Assembly: GCF_013408425.1 (NCBI RefSeq)
Contig: NZ_JACBYV010000001.1
Span: 1,860,001 to 1,924,000 of the forward strand
Reading direction: 5' to 3'
From: Pseudomonas flavescens
Lineage (GTDB): Bacteria; Pseudomonadota; Gammaproteobacteria; Pseudomonadales; Pseudomonadaceae
Length of the DNA: 64,000 bases
Shown here: positions 44,068-51,851 of the stretch, in pieces
Numbering within the stretch: the stretch's first letter is position 1
Layout of the letters: every line of letters starts with the position of its first letter
The notes under the pieces: generated by a model
The model's database searches: none
What the model saw: only the letters and a program-made list of their open reading frames with translations
What the model was told of the DNA's origin: nothing
Translations under genes and position numbers: made by a program

Positions 44068-45072
44068 TTAGGTGTCGAGCATGTCCCATTCATCTCCTAG
44101 TACCCAGCGGAGAGCGGAAAGCTTGCCGTTGAGCATGCCCCACTCAAAATCGTCCCAAGGGCCAGTGTCCTCGTACTGATTTCTCACCCTCTCAGCTGCG
44201 GCCAATGCACCTTTCCAGATGTGTTGGTGAATCTCACCATTGGAATTATGCTCAACTCCATCTGGGATGAGATTGATAGTTCCTTGCTCAATGTAGTGAG
44301 CGCGGTTCATATGCCTGTTGTACCAAACTTTATCGACCAGCTCGTCCATTGCCCCCAAGATCTCTTGTAGGCCGCGTGTCTGATCCTCCCAAGCCCAGTC
44401 GTACTCATAGTGGAACTCTTCGAGGTCTAGCAGATCCTCTACGGCCTGGCTTGTGGAATTATAGAAATGGGTTTGGTCATCAAAGATTTCTGCAAAATCT
44501 TCGTGATGTAAGCGGTGGTCTTTAGCTGAAAAATCATTGACGTTATGGGTGACGAACCGAAAGGAGTCGTACTCATCTGCGTGATTTATCCGATACTCTT
44601 GGAATGCCTCAATAAGCACCGCGTCGGCAACACTATTTTTTTGCTTGTGGAACGGAGCCTTCTTCGCGATTGCACGCTCAGCTGCTTTAATTTTTGCCTT
44701 ATCAGTTATTGCTACAACTAAAGCTGTGTCGAATAACCTAAGGACGCGCTTAACCGTGCCCTCCGTAGCTTCTGAAAGTATTGGCAGACGGTGATTCACG
44801 TCATCCAACGTCTGAAGCGCTACGTCTCTTCCGTCGCCGCCGAACGACTCAATGACACCTTTAACCACCCTGAATTCGTTCGCGAGGCGTTTGCGTGTGA
44901 CCTCGATCACCCTGTCTTTATTTCGCTCGTACTCAGTCCGTACCAAGTCGGGCAGCAGGATCTTGATAACGCCATCCTCGACTAGATGTTCTATCGCCGT
45001 GAGCATTGGCAGCTCTGATTTCTGGCATGAAATATCAAGCCATACGCATGTATCGAGCATTACCAGATGCAT
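44068..45072 (-). CDS. PIN-like (DUF4935-type) ribonuclease-fold protein
   Basis: A 334-residue protein. The N-terminal 190 residues have the PIN pattern of acidic residues: LVMLDTCVWLDIS (Asp), LVRTEYERNK (Glu), SVADAVLIEAF (Asp) and VTHNVNDFSAKD (Asp). The C-terminal 140 residues (EYDWAWEDQTRGLQEILGAM, EWGMLNGKLSALRWVLGDEW) are helical and of unknown role. AAAGGAG lies seven bases before the ATG. RNA cleavage is the expected activity of the fold. No small antitoxin gene is adjacent, unlike VapC pairs. The SEC-C gene is 217 bp downstream on the same strand. Confidence 0.8.
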   Translation of the reverse strand: MHLVMLDTCVWLDISCQKSELPMLTAIEHLVEDGVIKILLPDLVRTEYERNKDRVIEVTRKRLANEFRVVKGVIESFGGDGRDVALQTLDDVNHRLPILSEATEGTVKRVLRLFDTALVVAITDKAKIKAAERAIAKKAPFHKQKNSVADAVLIEAFQEYRINHADEYDSFRFVTHNVNDFSAKDHRLHHEDFAEIFDDQTHFYNSTSQAVEDLLDLEEFHYEYDWAWEDQTRGLQEILGAMDELVDKVWYNRHMNRAHYIEQGTINLIPDGVEHNSNGEIHQHIWKGALAAAERVRNQYEDTGPWDDFEWGMLNGKLSALRWVLGDEWDMLDT

Positions 45073-45221
45073 TGAAGCTCCTTTGGGTTTCAGAACTCTT
45101 TACTTGGCCTCGGCCAGAGACCCATTATGGTCTGCCCCAGTCATCTTGTGTGACTCGGGCAGGCGCCCATTGATGCGGCAGCAATTGGGCCGGAAAGAGA
45201 CGCTAGCGAAGGGCTGCTACC

Positions 45222-45389
45222 GGCCCAGAGTGTGTAAAAACGCTTCGCCAAAATTGAAGTGTGCGCGTCTACATTAAATCTGAAATTTATCGGCACGTCT
45301 GCAGATGTGGATTTCGCGTAGAAGCGCGATTTCCAGTCTGGTTTGGAGTATCTGACGCGCTCAAAAAACGTTTTTACACAGCCTCGGCC
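45222..45389. mobile_element. MITE-like element with 21-bp terminal inverted repeats
   Basis: A 168-bp segment bounded by inverted repeats at 45222-45242 and 45369-45389 (21 bases, four mismatches by eye; both contain GTGTAAAAACG or its complement). It encodes nothing. The left terminus equals the end of the IS1182 remnant at 42311, so the element is likely a non-autonomous derivative of that family. Confidence 0.7.
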
Positions 45390-45432
45390 AAAAGCGGACA
45401 TCCTTTTCGAGGGGGAAGCCCGCAGGTTCGAA

Positions 45433-48400
45433 TCAGCGCCTGAGCCGCCGCCGAACCTGGGCATCCGTGTCCTCTGCCTCTGCCTCATAGTCGTATTGTT
45501 CAGCGATGCTTTCTAGGAGTCGAGCAACAAACGGATAGGATGACCGAACCTGATAAGCCCAATTGCGATACTTGGAAGCCAGACCACGCTCTTGATCTCC
45601 ACCGTCTCCACGCCAGTGAACACCTCTCCCGTTCCGCACTCCTAAGACCATCCCTTTAGCAATCGCCTTAGACGCAAGCACTTCGAGCACTTGTCTCACC
45701 GCACCGCACGGCCAGAGGCCATCAGGGTCAGCCGGCGACTTGGCAAGAAGCTCTCCGATTACGTGATCTCCGATGTCTGCTCGGGCGTTCACCTGAAGGA
45801 TGCCTCGGGCCTCCCGAATCCAGGCCAGAAGAGCGTCGCCATCAATTTGTCCATTGTCATCGCCACCCGGAATACGCCTTACCCGACCGAGGAGGTGATA
45901 GGCCTGCGTCGAAAGATCCTGTGAATTCTCGCCATTCGTTCCCCACTCAGAAGGATCCACCCCATCGTCGGAACGGCGATATAAGAAAGCGACCAATTGA
46001 GCAAAAAACATTGGTGATGCAGCCATTTGTCGCTCGAGATTAGGAATGCCGTACTCTGAATGATCAAGTGCGCGGAGATAAAAGAACTCCAGTTGCGCGA
46101 GCTCATCAGGCGATACCCCTTCCCGGGAGGAAAGCTCTGTCATCGCGACCGAGAGATCATGCCCATTCAATTGAAACTGATCACTGGGCTCAACGCTATT
46201 CGAAATCGCATCTCTGAGAAGCCGAAGTAGCCGATCAGTAGTTACCACCTTCCAGTCCAGATGTACTGCGTTAATCGCTGCCCGGGGACGGCGCGCTCCC
46301 AGTAGGCAATCAATCATCTCACTAGTTTCATCCAGACTGCGCCGCCCCCACTCTGGAGTAACAGAGGACCAATACGCAAAGCGCACAGGCTCAGGGCATT
46401 CCGCAACCAACGTCCAAGTGCCAGACCTAAACGGTGCGTTAATGAACGCCCCCAATAAGAGCTCGCGCTCATCATCCGAACCGACTGCCCAACGCATACA
46501 CAGAGCTGCCAGTACCGATTGGCACAAACTAGGCTCCAGTCCGTGCAAGAATCCCGACAGTAAAAATCCGCACTTCCGGGACTGACTAGAGAGCATGCAC
46601 GAAAGCACTTTCTCCACGATTGGTAAACACTTTTGCTCCGTTACAGCTTCGCGAGGAAGTAGCATCCCGACGACGAAGCTAGCCTCCCCGCCCTCGCTAA
46701 GCTCAATGATTCCATCCAGGCCCCTCGCATCCCATACTTCCTGCATAGCATCAAGCCTTTGCCTGGTTATCCGCTCGTCCCGTTTGCGGAAGTCGAAGTC
46801 TTCCTTCTCCAGGTCTTCATACGACTCTTCGACCCAATGCTTGGCAAACAACCACTGATGTCTAACCACAACATCAGCGGGCTCTAGGCGCGCTGAGAGA
46901 TCTCGCGATTTATTGAGTACCAATGCAGAAAGTTTTCTTTTGCGGCCTAGCCGAGTGAACGCATAGCGCCTAATAGTCTCTCTAAGGCGAGCTTTAGCAA
47001 CATCGTTCGGAGAAGTCTCAATCCACTCTTCAATTTGCAGCCAGATGGAAAGCTGATCTTCTTCCGATAGACTTTCGAGGATTCTAATTAAATCCCCCAG
47101 CGTCTTTTCTGTATGCGCCGCCCATTGGATTGCCAGATCCAGCGCACGGCGTTCTGTCCCCGCCATTTCCCCCCTAGAGACCGGTTCCCCAAAGCCAATC
47201 GCATCCTTCCGCCATTGTGGCTTATCACTGTGAAACCCTAGCGTGGACGTCCGGTCTAGCTGGCTCATACATAGACGCCACCCCACATCTGGGAAGCGAA
47301 GGACGATCAGTCCTAGGACAGTCAACCGCTGTTCAAGCGGTGCTGAAGTCTGTGGCATCCAAGAGCGAAACAAAGCCTCCAGGGAGTTTTCTGGCTTATT
47401 GCTCCAATTGTCGGTGATTGGTAACTGCGATAGTTGCGCGAGGAGCAAGGCAACGCGTGTCATTCGATCGGAATCCCAAGCAACGCGCTCCAATGCCCAT
47501 AAAAGTCCTGAACGGGGGCACCCACCGCCAAAGGGGCCACTTTCAACGGGCCTGAGCAGCTTCAAAACCTGCGGCTCTAGGTTTTCTAGATCAGTTTCTA
47601 GAATGTCGAGGAACGTATCTGGAGCAGCCTCGGCATAGCGAGGCAAGTCATGTGAGTGCGCTTCCCACGTTCTAGCTCTATACGGCGTGAGCAGGCTGCG
47701 GATCAACTGATGAACTTTGGCCTCTACGTTGATTCCCAGTCGAGCTTTGAAGAAGGTGTTGCCATGCACTGCAAGTATGACCAGTGTTTCACACACACCT
47801 TCGCGCAGTACACCGGAGTGGGATCGAGTCTTACCATACAGGCCGGCAGTCCATCGCTCACTCTCAGGAAGGTCCAATGTAGGATCATCTTCACTCAACA
47901 CGTACTCCGCAGTGAAGAAGAAGTGATCTAAGTCCTCGGCACTGATGAAAGCATGAATTGCAAACAAAGCATCAACCTTCGACACAACACCTCGGTGGCG
48001 CCCAATTGACCAAACTGGTGCTTGCTCGGTGTTGAGCAGTTCAATCAGATCAGCCTCTATCTCGGCATATATCTTTCTATCTCCGGTCAATGCCGACATG
48101 ATCACACGGTCAGCATCACTGTCAGCGCTCCAGACCCCTGCTAAAGCGATCGGGACTAGTTGCCGCGCCTTAGCTAAATGTGCCCACGGAGGGGTCTTGA
48201 TCTGCGGAATTTCAGCCAAACGACGTCGAAGAACCACGGGCGATTGAGCAGACTCCCGGGCCAGCTGGTCGACCTTGCCAGCATCGAAACCCATTTCAAG
48301 AATTGCAGCCTTGAAACTCTCATCATCAACGAGATCTAAAGCAACATCTGGCTGCTCTACTGACGCGCTCTTCGTTCTGACAATGATCGTATGCTGCTTC

Positions 48401-49524
48401 GAATGGATGCCGGCAGAAGCAAGTTCTACATCACTATCGGCGATAACTACCACGAACTGCGAAGAGGCTCTGGTCACTCGCGCGAATGCTTCAGAGGTGC
48501 GCAATACCAAAGCCTGCGTTCGATCATACGAAATACCAGTCGGAAGCTCGGCGAATGCACATGCAACGAAAGCCAGCCCCTCTTCGATCGAGTTTGCTGT
48601 GATCAAAAAAGGTCTATCTGGATTAGATCTGAGCCACTCACTTAAATTCGGCATCGACTGCTGGAGATACTTGTCGAAGAGGCGAGGACTTAGGTTTGGC
48701 GTCGTGACCGCCGCCCAAGACCGCCAAGTAGCTTCCATGCTTTGTATGCCATCTGGATTTAAAGCAAGCTGCTCTGCCAGCCATGCCTGCGCGGAGACAG
48801 ACTGCTCCAGCCATTGCTCCAAATCTCCCGCATCTATTACCCGAACATCCTTCCACTTGCCGTTCGCCACCTTCCCTTTGGCCCACGCCTTTCCACCAGG
48901 CCAGTTCCTAGGCGTGACGAAGACAAATGTCATCTTTCGCTGCTCGCTTGCCGGAATGCTCTCAGTGCGAGCCTTGTAATCTTCTTCCGCTTTTGACGCC
49001 GGATTCTTGTTACAGCCGAACTCCCAGCCAGAAGTGCCTTTCGGCACCCACGGTGATGCAACGCTGCTGTCGGTCTCTCCATCCCAGCCATGGCGCTGCG
49101 AGCTGTCATATGCAGGAAAGTTGATACTCAAGAGGTCTGAAGTCGTACTGGTTACTAAACGACGAATCAGAACCGCCAGCACCGATCGCGTGTCTATACG
49201 ATCGGCCCATGCATCAATCTGTGATGCAGTAATGGAAAGGAAATCAGGCACATAGGCTCTGACAGCGATTGCCTTTTCAGATGAGCGCATCACACCTTGG
49301 TCATACTGTGTCTGAAGCGCTTGAAGCTCTTTCGAGCTGGTGCCGAATGCCTTTTCAATGCGGAGCGCCATTTCCGCAGAGAGCGCCGCTTTTCCATTCA
49401 GAAGGTTGGATAGCGCCGGCCTGCCGACCCCAAGAATTTCTGCAGCCTTCTTGACCGTCATCTCGGGAGGAAGCACTTCTCGACGGATATAGGAACCAGG
49501 ATGCTCAGGGGATATCTCAGTCAT
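45433..49524 (-). CDS. Giant protein with HigA-like HTH and possible nuclease-like domain, 1363 aa
   Basis: Residues 1-75 form an XRE domain of the HigA/addiction-module type (HPGSYIRREVLPPEMTVKKA, LGVGRPALSNLLNGKAALSA, LRIEKAF). Residues 95-240 include HGWDGETD, KGTSGWEFGCNKNPASKAEE, MTFVFVTPRNWPGGKAW and VIDAGDLEQWLEQS; Asp148, Glu168 and Lys173 could be a PD-(D/E)XK-like set (inference). The remaining 1100 residues are helical with many Trp and Leu and no recognised domain, reminiscent of large repeat or STAND-like sensor regions, but I see no Walker A motif. GGAG precedes the ATG, and a 26-bp palindrome sits right upstream. Probably a self-regulated defence-type protein; function not established. 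Confidence 0.75.
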   Translation of the reverse strand: MTEISPEHPGSYIRREVLPPEMTVKKAAEILGVGRPALSNLLNGKAALSAEMALRIEKAFGTSSKELQALQTQYDQGVMRSSEKAIAVRAYVPDFLSITASQIDAWADRIDTRSVLAVLIRRLVTSTTSDLLSINFPAYDSSQRHGWDGETDSSVASPWVPKGTSGWEFGCNKNPASKAEEDYKARTESIPASEQRKMTFVFVTPRNWPGGKAWAKGKVANGKWKDVRVIDAGDLEQWLEQSVSAQAWLAEQLALNPDGIQSMEATWRSWAAVTTPNLSPRLFDKYLQQSMPNLSEWLRSNPDRPFLITANSIEEGLAFVACAFAELPTGISYDRTQALVLRTSEAFARVTRASSQFVVVIADSDVELASAGIHSKQHTIIVRTKSASVEQPDVALDLVDDESFKAAILEMGFDAGKVDQLARESAQSPVVLRRRLAEIPQIKTPPWAHLAKARQLVPIALAGVWSADSDADRVIMSALTGDRKIYAEIEADLIELLNTEQAPVWSIGRHRGVVSKVDALFAIHAFISAEDLDHFFFTAEYVLSEDDPTLDLPESERWTAGLYGKTRSHSGVLREGVCETLVILAVHGNTFFKARLGINVEAKVHQLIRSLLTPYRARTWEAHSHDLPRYAEAAPDTFLDILETDLENLEPQVLKLLRPVESGPFGGGCPRSGLLWALERVAWDSDRMTRVALLLAQLSQLPITDNWSNKPENSLEALFRSWMPQTSAPLEQRLTVLGLIVLRFPDVGWRLCMSQLDRTSTLGFHSDKPQWRKDAIGFGEPVSRGEMAGTERRALDLAIQWAAHTEKTLGDLIRILESLSEEDQLSIWLQIEEWIETSPNDVAKARLRETIRRYAFTRLGRKRKLSALVLNKSRDLSARLEPADVVVRHQWLFAKHWVEESYEDLEKEDFDFRKRDERITRQRLDAMQEVWDARGLDGIIELSEGGEASFVVGMLLPREAVTEQKCLPIVEKVLSCMLSSQSRKCGFLLSGFLHGLEPSLCQSVLAALCMRWAVGSDDERELLLGAFINAPFRSGTWTLVAECPEPVRFAYWSSVTPEWGRRSLDETSEMIDCLLGARRPRAAINAVHLDWKVVTTDRLLRLLRDAISNSVEPSDQFQLNGHDLSVAMTELSSREGVSPDELAQLEFFYLRALDHSEYGIPNLERQMAASPMFFAQLVAFLYRRSDDGVDPSEWGTNGENSQDLSTQAYHLLGRVRRIPGGDDNGQIDGDALLAWIREARGILQVNARADIGDHVIGELLAKSPADPDGLWPCGAVRQVLEVLASKAIAKGMVLGVRNGRGVHWRGDGGDQERGLASKYRNWAYQVRSSYPFVARLLESIAEQYDYEAEAEDTDAQVRRRLRR

Positions 49525-49534
49525 AGCGTGGCTC

Positions 49535-49560
49535 CGTATCGTGTTGCGCTACACAATACG
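49535..49560. promoter_or_regulatory. 26-bp palindromic operator upstream of the HigA-domain gene
   Basis: The site runs from CGTAT to ATACG; the two 13-base halves are complementary except at a few positions, and the centre is GCGC flanked by GTGT and ACAC arms. It begins 11 bases before the ATG of the giant gene (minus strand), so bound protein would cover the promoter. The HTH of the product itself is the obvious ligand. Confidence 0.75.
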
Positions 49561-49854
49561 AATAGCGGGAGACGATGCGCAATCAGTTAATCCATCACAG
49601 ATAGATTTAATCGCTATAAAAGCTATTAGTCCGATGCTGAAGGCACAGGCGCGTACAGTCACATTGCTCAGATCTAGCTGCGTTACGGAGTTCTGCCCAC
49701 TGGAGCAAGCTGGATGGGCCGGGAAAACAGGCGTCATCGAAGGGTAGCTATTGGCCGAAAGCGACCTCCTTTGGAGAGCTGGCCACCCCTCGACCAGCTT
49801 GCGCGCTACTACGCCCCAGCATGTTGCCCTCCTAAAACCCACGAGCTAGACTGC
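49561..49854. other. Gap between the HigA-domain gene and radC unit 2
   Basis: No gene supported. The last 45 bp (from about 49810) match the sequence before unit 1, marking the left edge of the repeated unit. Confidence 0.4.
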
Positions 49855-50095
49855 CCCGGTCGTGGTAAATCCCACGACCGGGTGTGGTAGCCCGATTCAC
49901 ACGAGGACGCGGCAGCGTCATAACGAGAACCAGACTTCAATGTCTGCGATTTCTTGTGCAGTTATGGCGGGCCGTGTGAGGCAGGCTTCGGCCTGGCCGA
50001 CATTCCTTCGTGGGTCGGTCTACCACCCTTGCACGGTCCGCCTCCATTCGTGTGGTAGCGAATGGCAAGCGGCTCCTTAACTTCATGAAGGAGCA
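49855..50095 (+). ncRNA. Structured RNA leader, copy 2 (radC RNA motif candidate)
   Basis: The first hairpin is an 11-bp perfect stem (CCCGGTCGTGG and its complement around TAAATC). A long-range stem GGCGGGCCGTG with CACGGTCCGCC encloses CAGGC-TTCG-GCCTG, a stable tetraloop. Compared with copy 1, paired bases co-vary and unpaired segments differ. It leads directly into the 28-codon ORF. Confidence 0.6.
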
Positions 50096-50103
50096 TAAGG
50101 AAA

Positions 50104-50190
50104 ATGCACTACCCCTTTTTTACCCAAGAGCTCCGCCTTGGGCTTTCGGTCTTGCTGTTCGCCTCTGATCAGGAGGTGCGCCATGGCTGA
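50104..50190 (+). CDS. 28-codon leader ORF of radC unit 2
   Basis: Same frame as 40512-40598, with Phe in place of Leu at position 5. The same AAGGAGCATAAGGAAA lies upstream and it overlaps the 89-aa gene start by eight bases. Conservation of the frame in both units, despite base changes in the leader, favours a translated peptide. Confidence 0.5.
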   Translation: MHYPFFTQELRLGLSVLLFASDQEVRHG

Positions 50191-50452
50191 GCTCGAACCC
50201 TGTGTAATACCCTTTCCGCTGCGGCCCAGTCCGCTGCATGAATCTGAACGCTCTTCCCTACCGTCTGAAGCCGCCGCCGAGATGCGAGCAGTGATGCTCG
50301 GCAATCTGCTGGATCAGTTGGCTGAGCCCGAAGGGCTGCAGCCGGAGAATCTGCGTGTGCGCATCACGGCCTACTCTGCTCTGGATCTGCTGGACGAGAT
50401 GGTCGTTCTGTATCGCCGCGCGCTTTCTGAGGCGCGAGGAGGTGCGGGATGA
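50183..50452 (+). CDS. Hypothetical protein of the radC unit, 89 aa (copy 2)
   Basis: Nearly identical to 40591-40860, with a few substitutions (for example SERSSLP for SERSPLP). AGGAGG is at 50171-50176. Stop/start overlap ATGA with the next gene. No recognised domain. Function unknown; retention of both copies with conservative changes suggests it is or was under selection. Confidence 0.75.
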   Translation: MAELEPCVIPFPLRPSPLHESERSSLPSEAAAEMRAVMLGNLLDQLAEPEGLQPENLRVRITAYSALDLLDEMVVLYRRALSEARGGAG

Positions 50453-50796
50453 GTAAGGTCTTCACCACATGTCTGCCGCCTCACGATGGTCACCTTGGCA
50501 TGGAGATTCAGTGGGCCGCTGACTGCAGTGATGCGTTCTACCAGGGCGTAAAGCTGGCCCAGACTTGGCTCGACTGTTCCCGTAGCGGCTGGCTCTGGGC
50601 AGCGATGATCGCAGAGCGTGATCTGCTGCCACGAGCCATTGAAAGGCGCGCTTTTGAGGTGGGCTTCCTGAGTCGCATCCATCAGCGCCTGCGGTCGAAC
50701 CAAGACAGCACTCAGCCGGAGATCCGATGTACGTCTGGTGACTACATAGTTCAGAGGAAGGCAGAGCCTGTGCTCGAGGCGTGCTGTCACGGCTGA
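50449..50796 (+). CDS. Hypothetical protein of the radC unit, 115 aa (copy 2)
   Basis: Paralogue of 40857-41204 starting MSKVFTTCLPPHDGHLGMEI and sharing the AQTWLDCSRSGWLWAAMIAE block and RRAFEVGFLSRIHQRLRSN. Soluble; no family name known to me. The GC-rich spacer and a dead radC start follow. Confidence 0.75.
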   Translation: MSKVFTTCLPPHDGHLGMEIQWAADCSDAFYQGVKLAQTWLDCSRSGWLWAAMIAERDLLPRAIERRAFEVGFLSRIHQRLRSNQDSTQPEIRCTSGDYIVQRKAEPVLEACCHG

Positions 50797-51274
50797 CCCT
50801 CAGTCGATGTCAGATGGCTGTTCGATCGGTCTGTTCTCACGCCGGAAAGGCAGGTTCTGGACTAGCGGAGTGTGTGGCATGGGCACCGGACATGCCCGCG
50901 CTTCGTTAGCTCAGCGCTGGACGTTTGCTGGCAACGACCTGCCAGCCCGCCGTGGGCTGCGGCAAGTCGAGCGCTCGCCTGCCGCGTTCGCGATTTTGTG
51001 GATGCATGCCGTGGGGCATGCCTGCTGCTCGCCAATACGCCTTGTGCGTTTTGGCTGGGTAAAGCCTGCGCGCTGCGCTTGCTGGTGGCGCCTGTGAGAT
51101 CGGTGGAATAACGGTCTTGCTGTTTCCTCTGACCCTATCACGGCGTTCTCGCCGTCAAGGGCTGCTCGCGCTTCGCGCGCTTGCGGCAGGGCCGGCTGTC
51201 GCCCCCTGACTGCTGCGCTGCACCGTGCTTGTGCCGGTTCCGGGCAATTCCGCCCGAGCAACTGGAGAACGATC
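50797..51274. other. GC-rich non-coding spacer between the 115-aa gene and radC (unit 2)
   Basis: Frames here are spurious, produced by high GC. From 51066 on, the sequence is repeated almost exactly at 55716-55924. It contains several short hairpins (for example GCGCTTCGCGCGC) and may be a structured 5' leader of radC. Confidence 0.6.
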
Positions 51275-51395
51275 ATATCGCAGCTTACTCTCGCCTTTGA
51301 CTCCTCCCTGCTAGTTCGCGACGAGCAAGGTCACTAGGCGCCAGCCACTGCCGTACTGATCCTGGCCGCGCCGCGTAAGGTTATAGATCAAAAGG
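51066..51395. repeat. Direct repeat left of the lasso cluster
   Basis: The first 210 bp match 55716-55924 with only one or two differences by eye; the similarity then continues, with more differences, through the start of radC (partner 55925-56045). The lasso-peptide cluster lies exactly between the two copies. Confidence 0.92.
51275..51395 (+). pseudogene. radC 5' fragment, inactivated
   Basis: Equivalent to the first 40 codons of the radC gene at 55925, but the start codon is ATA instead of ATG, and after SQLTLAFDSSLLVRDEQGH there is a TAG. Degenerate likeness continues to about 51395 and then ends. The 3' part of radC is absent here; a 3' fragment occurs at 58072-58155. Confidence 0.85.
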
Positions 51396-51520
51396 CGTGG
51401 CACGGTGAGGTATCTATTTTGATAGAACAAATGAACGTAGGTTAGAAGCTACACCAAGCTCGACGCTCGCAAGACATGCATTAGGCCAAATCTAAGACCA
51501 ACCTCTGACATGCTTTGTTA

Positions 51521-51537
51521 CATTCAATAGTTGAATG
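51521..51537. promoter_or_regulatory. Palindrome upstream of the lasso precursor gene
   Basis: CATTCAA-TAG-TTGAATG, seven-base perfect arms, lies about 70 bases before the precursor ATG in an AT-rich stretch. It could be an operator or part of a promoter. No dedicated regulator gene is in the cluster. Confidence 0.4.
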
Positions 51538-51605
51538 CTATCGATTCTCATCTAGATTTAGATTGTCGCATTGACGCGACACACAACTTACTGAGGATAT
51601 TTTTC

Positions 51606-51779
51606 ATGAAACAAGTATCTACCGAGGTGAAGAAAGTAGACGCGACTAACGGTTCCAAGCTTCTAATTCTATCAGCTTCGAAGGTTACGAATGGATCTGG
51701 AGGTGGCTCGATTATTGAGGGGTCTTGGGTAGTATGGCGCTCTCCAGGCTGCGGCGTTCCCCTTCCCTGCTGGGGCTAG
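51606..51779 (+). CDS. Lasso peptide precursor (A protein), 57 aa
   Basis: The precursor begins MKQVSTEVKKVDATNGSKLL after a GAGG ribosome site. Lasso precursors have Thr at the penultimate leader position; here Thr28-Asn29 precedes Gly30, giving a 29-residue leader and a 28-residue core. The core begins GSGGGSIIE, placing Glu at core position 9, so a nine-residue Gly1-Glu9 macrolactam ring is predicted. The tail has two Trp (core 12 and 15), Arg16, two Cys (core 20 and 26) that could form a disulfide, and a C-terminal Trp-Gly. The frame is followed by the cyclase, protease and exporter genes. I do not recognise this core from known lasso peptides. Confidence 0.9.
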   Translation: MKQVSTEVKKVDATNGSKLLILSASKVTNGSGGGSIIEGSWVVWRSPGCGVPLPCWG

Positions 51780-51786
51780 CAAGTTT

Positions 51787-51812
51787 GGTGACGCACTCAA
51801 ACGTGCGTCACC
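51787..51812 (+). promoter_or_regulatory. Stem-loop between precursor and cyclase genes
   Basis: GGTGACGCAC and its exact complement form a ten-base-pair stem with a six-base loop. No T tract follows, so it is likely an attenuator or mRNA-stabilising element that favours high expression of the precursor over the enzymes, as is common in peptide clusters. Confidence 0.7.
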
Positions 51813-51851
51813 CTTCTGATCCATGACGACTCAAGTTTCTAAGGACGGAAA

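Noticed and set aside
50872..51111. Plus- and minus-strand frames in the radC spacer of unit 2
   Set aside because: GC-rich spacer with open frames on both strands; the equivalent spacer in unit 1 does not preserve them.
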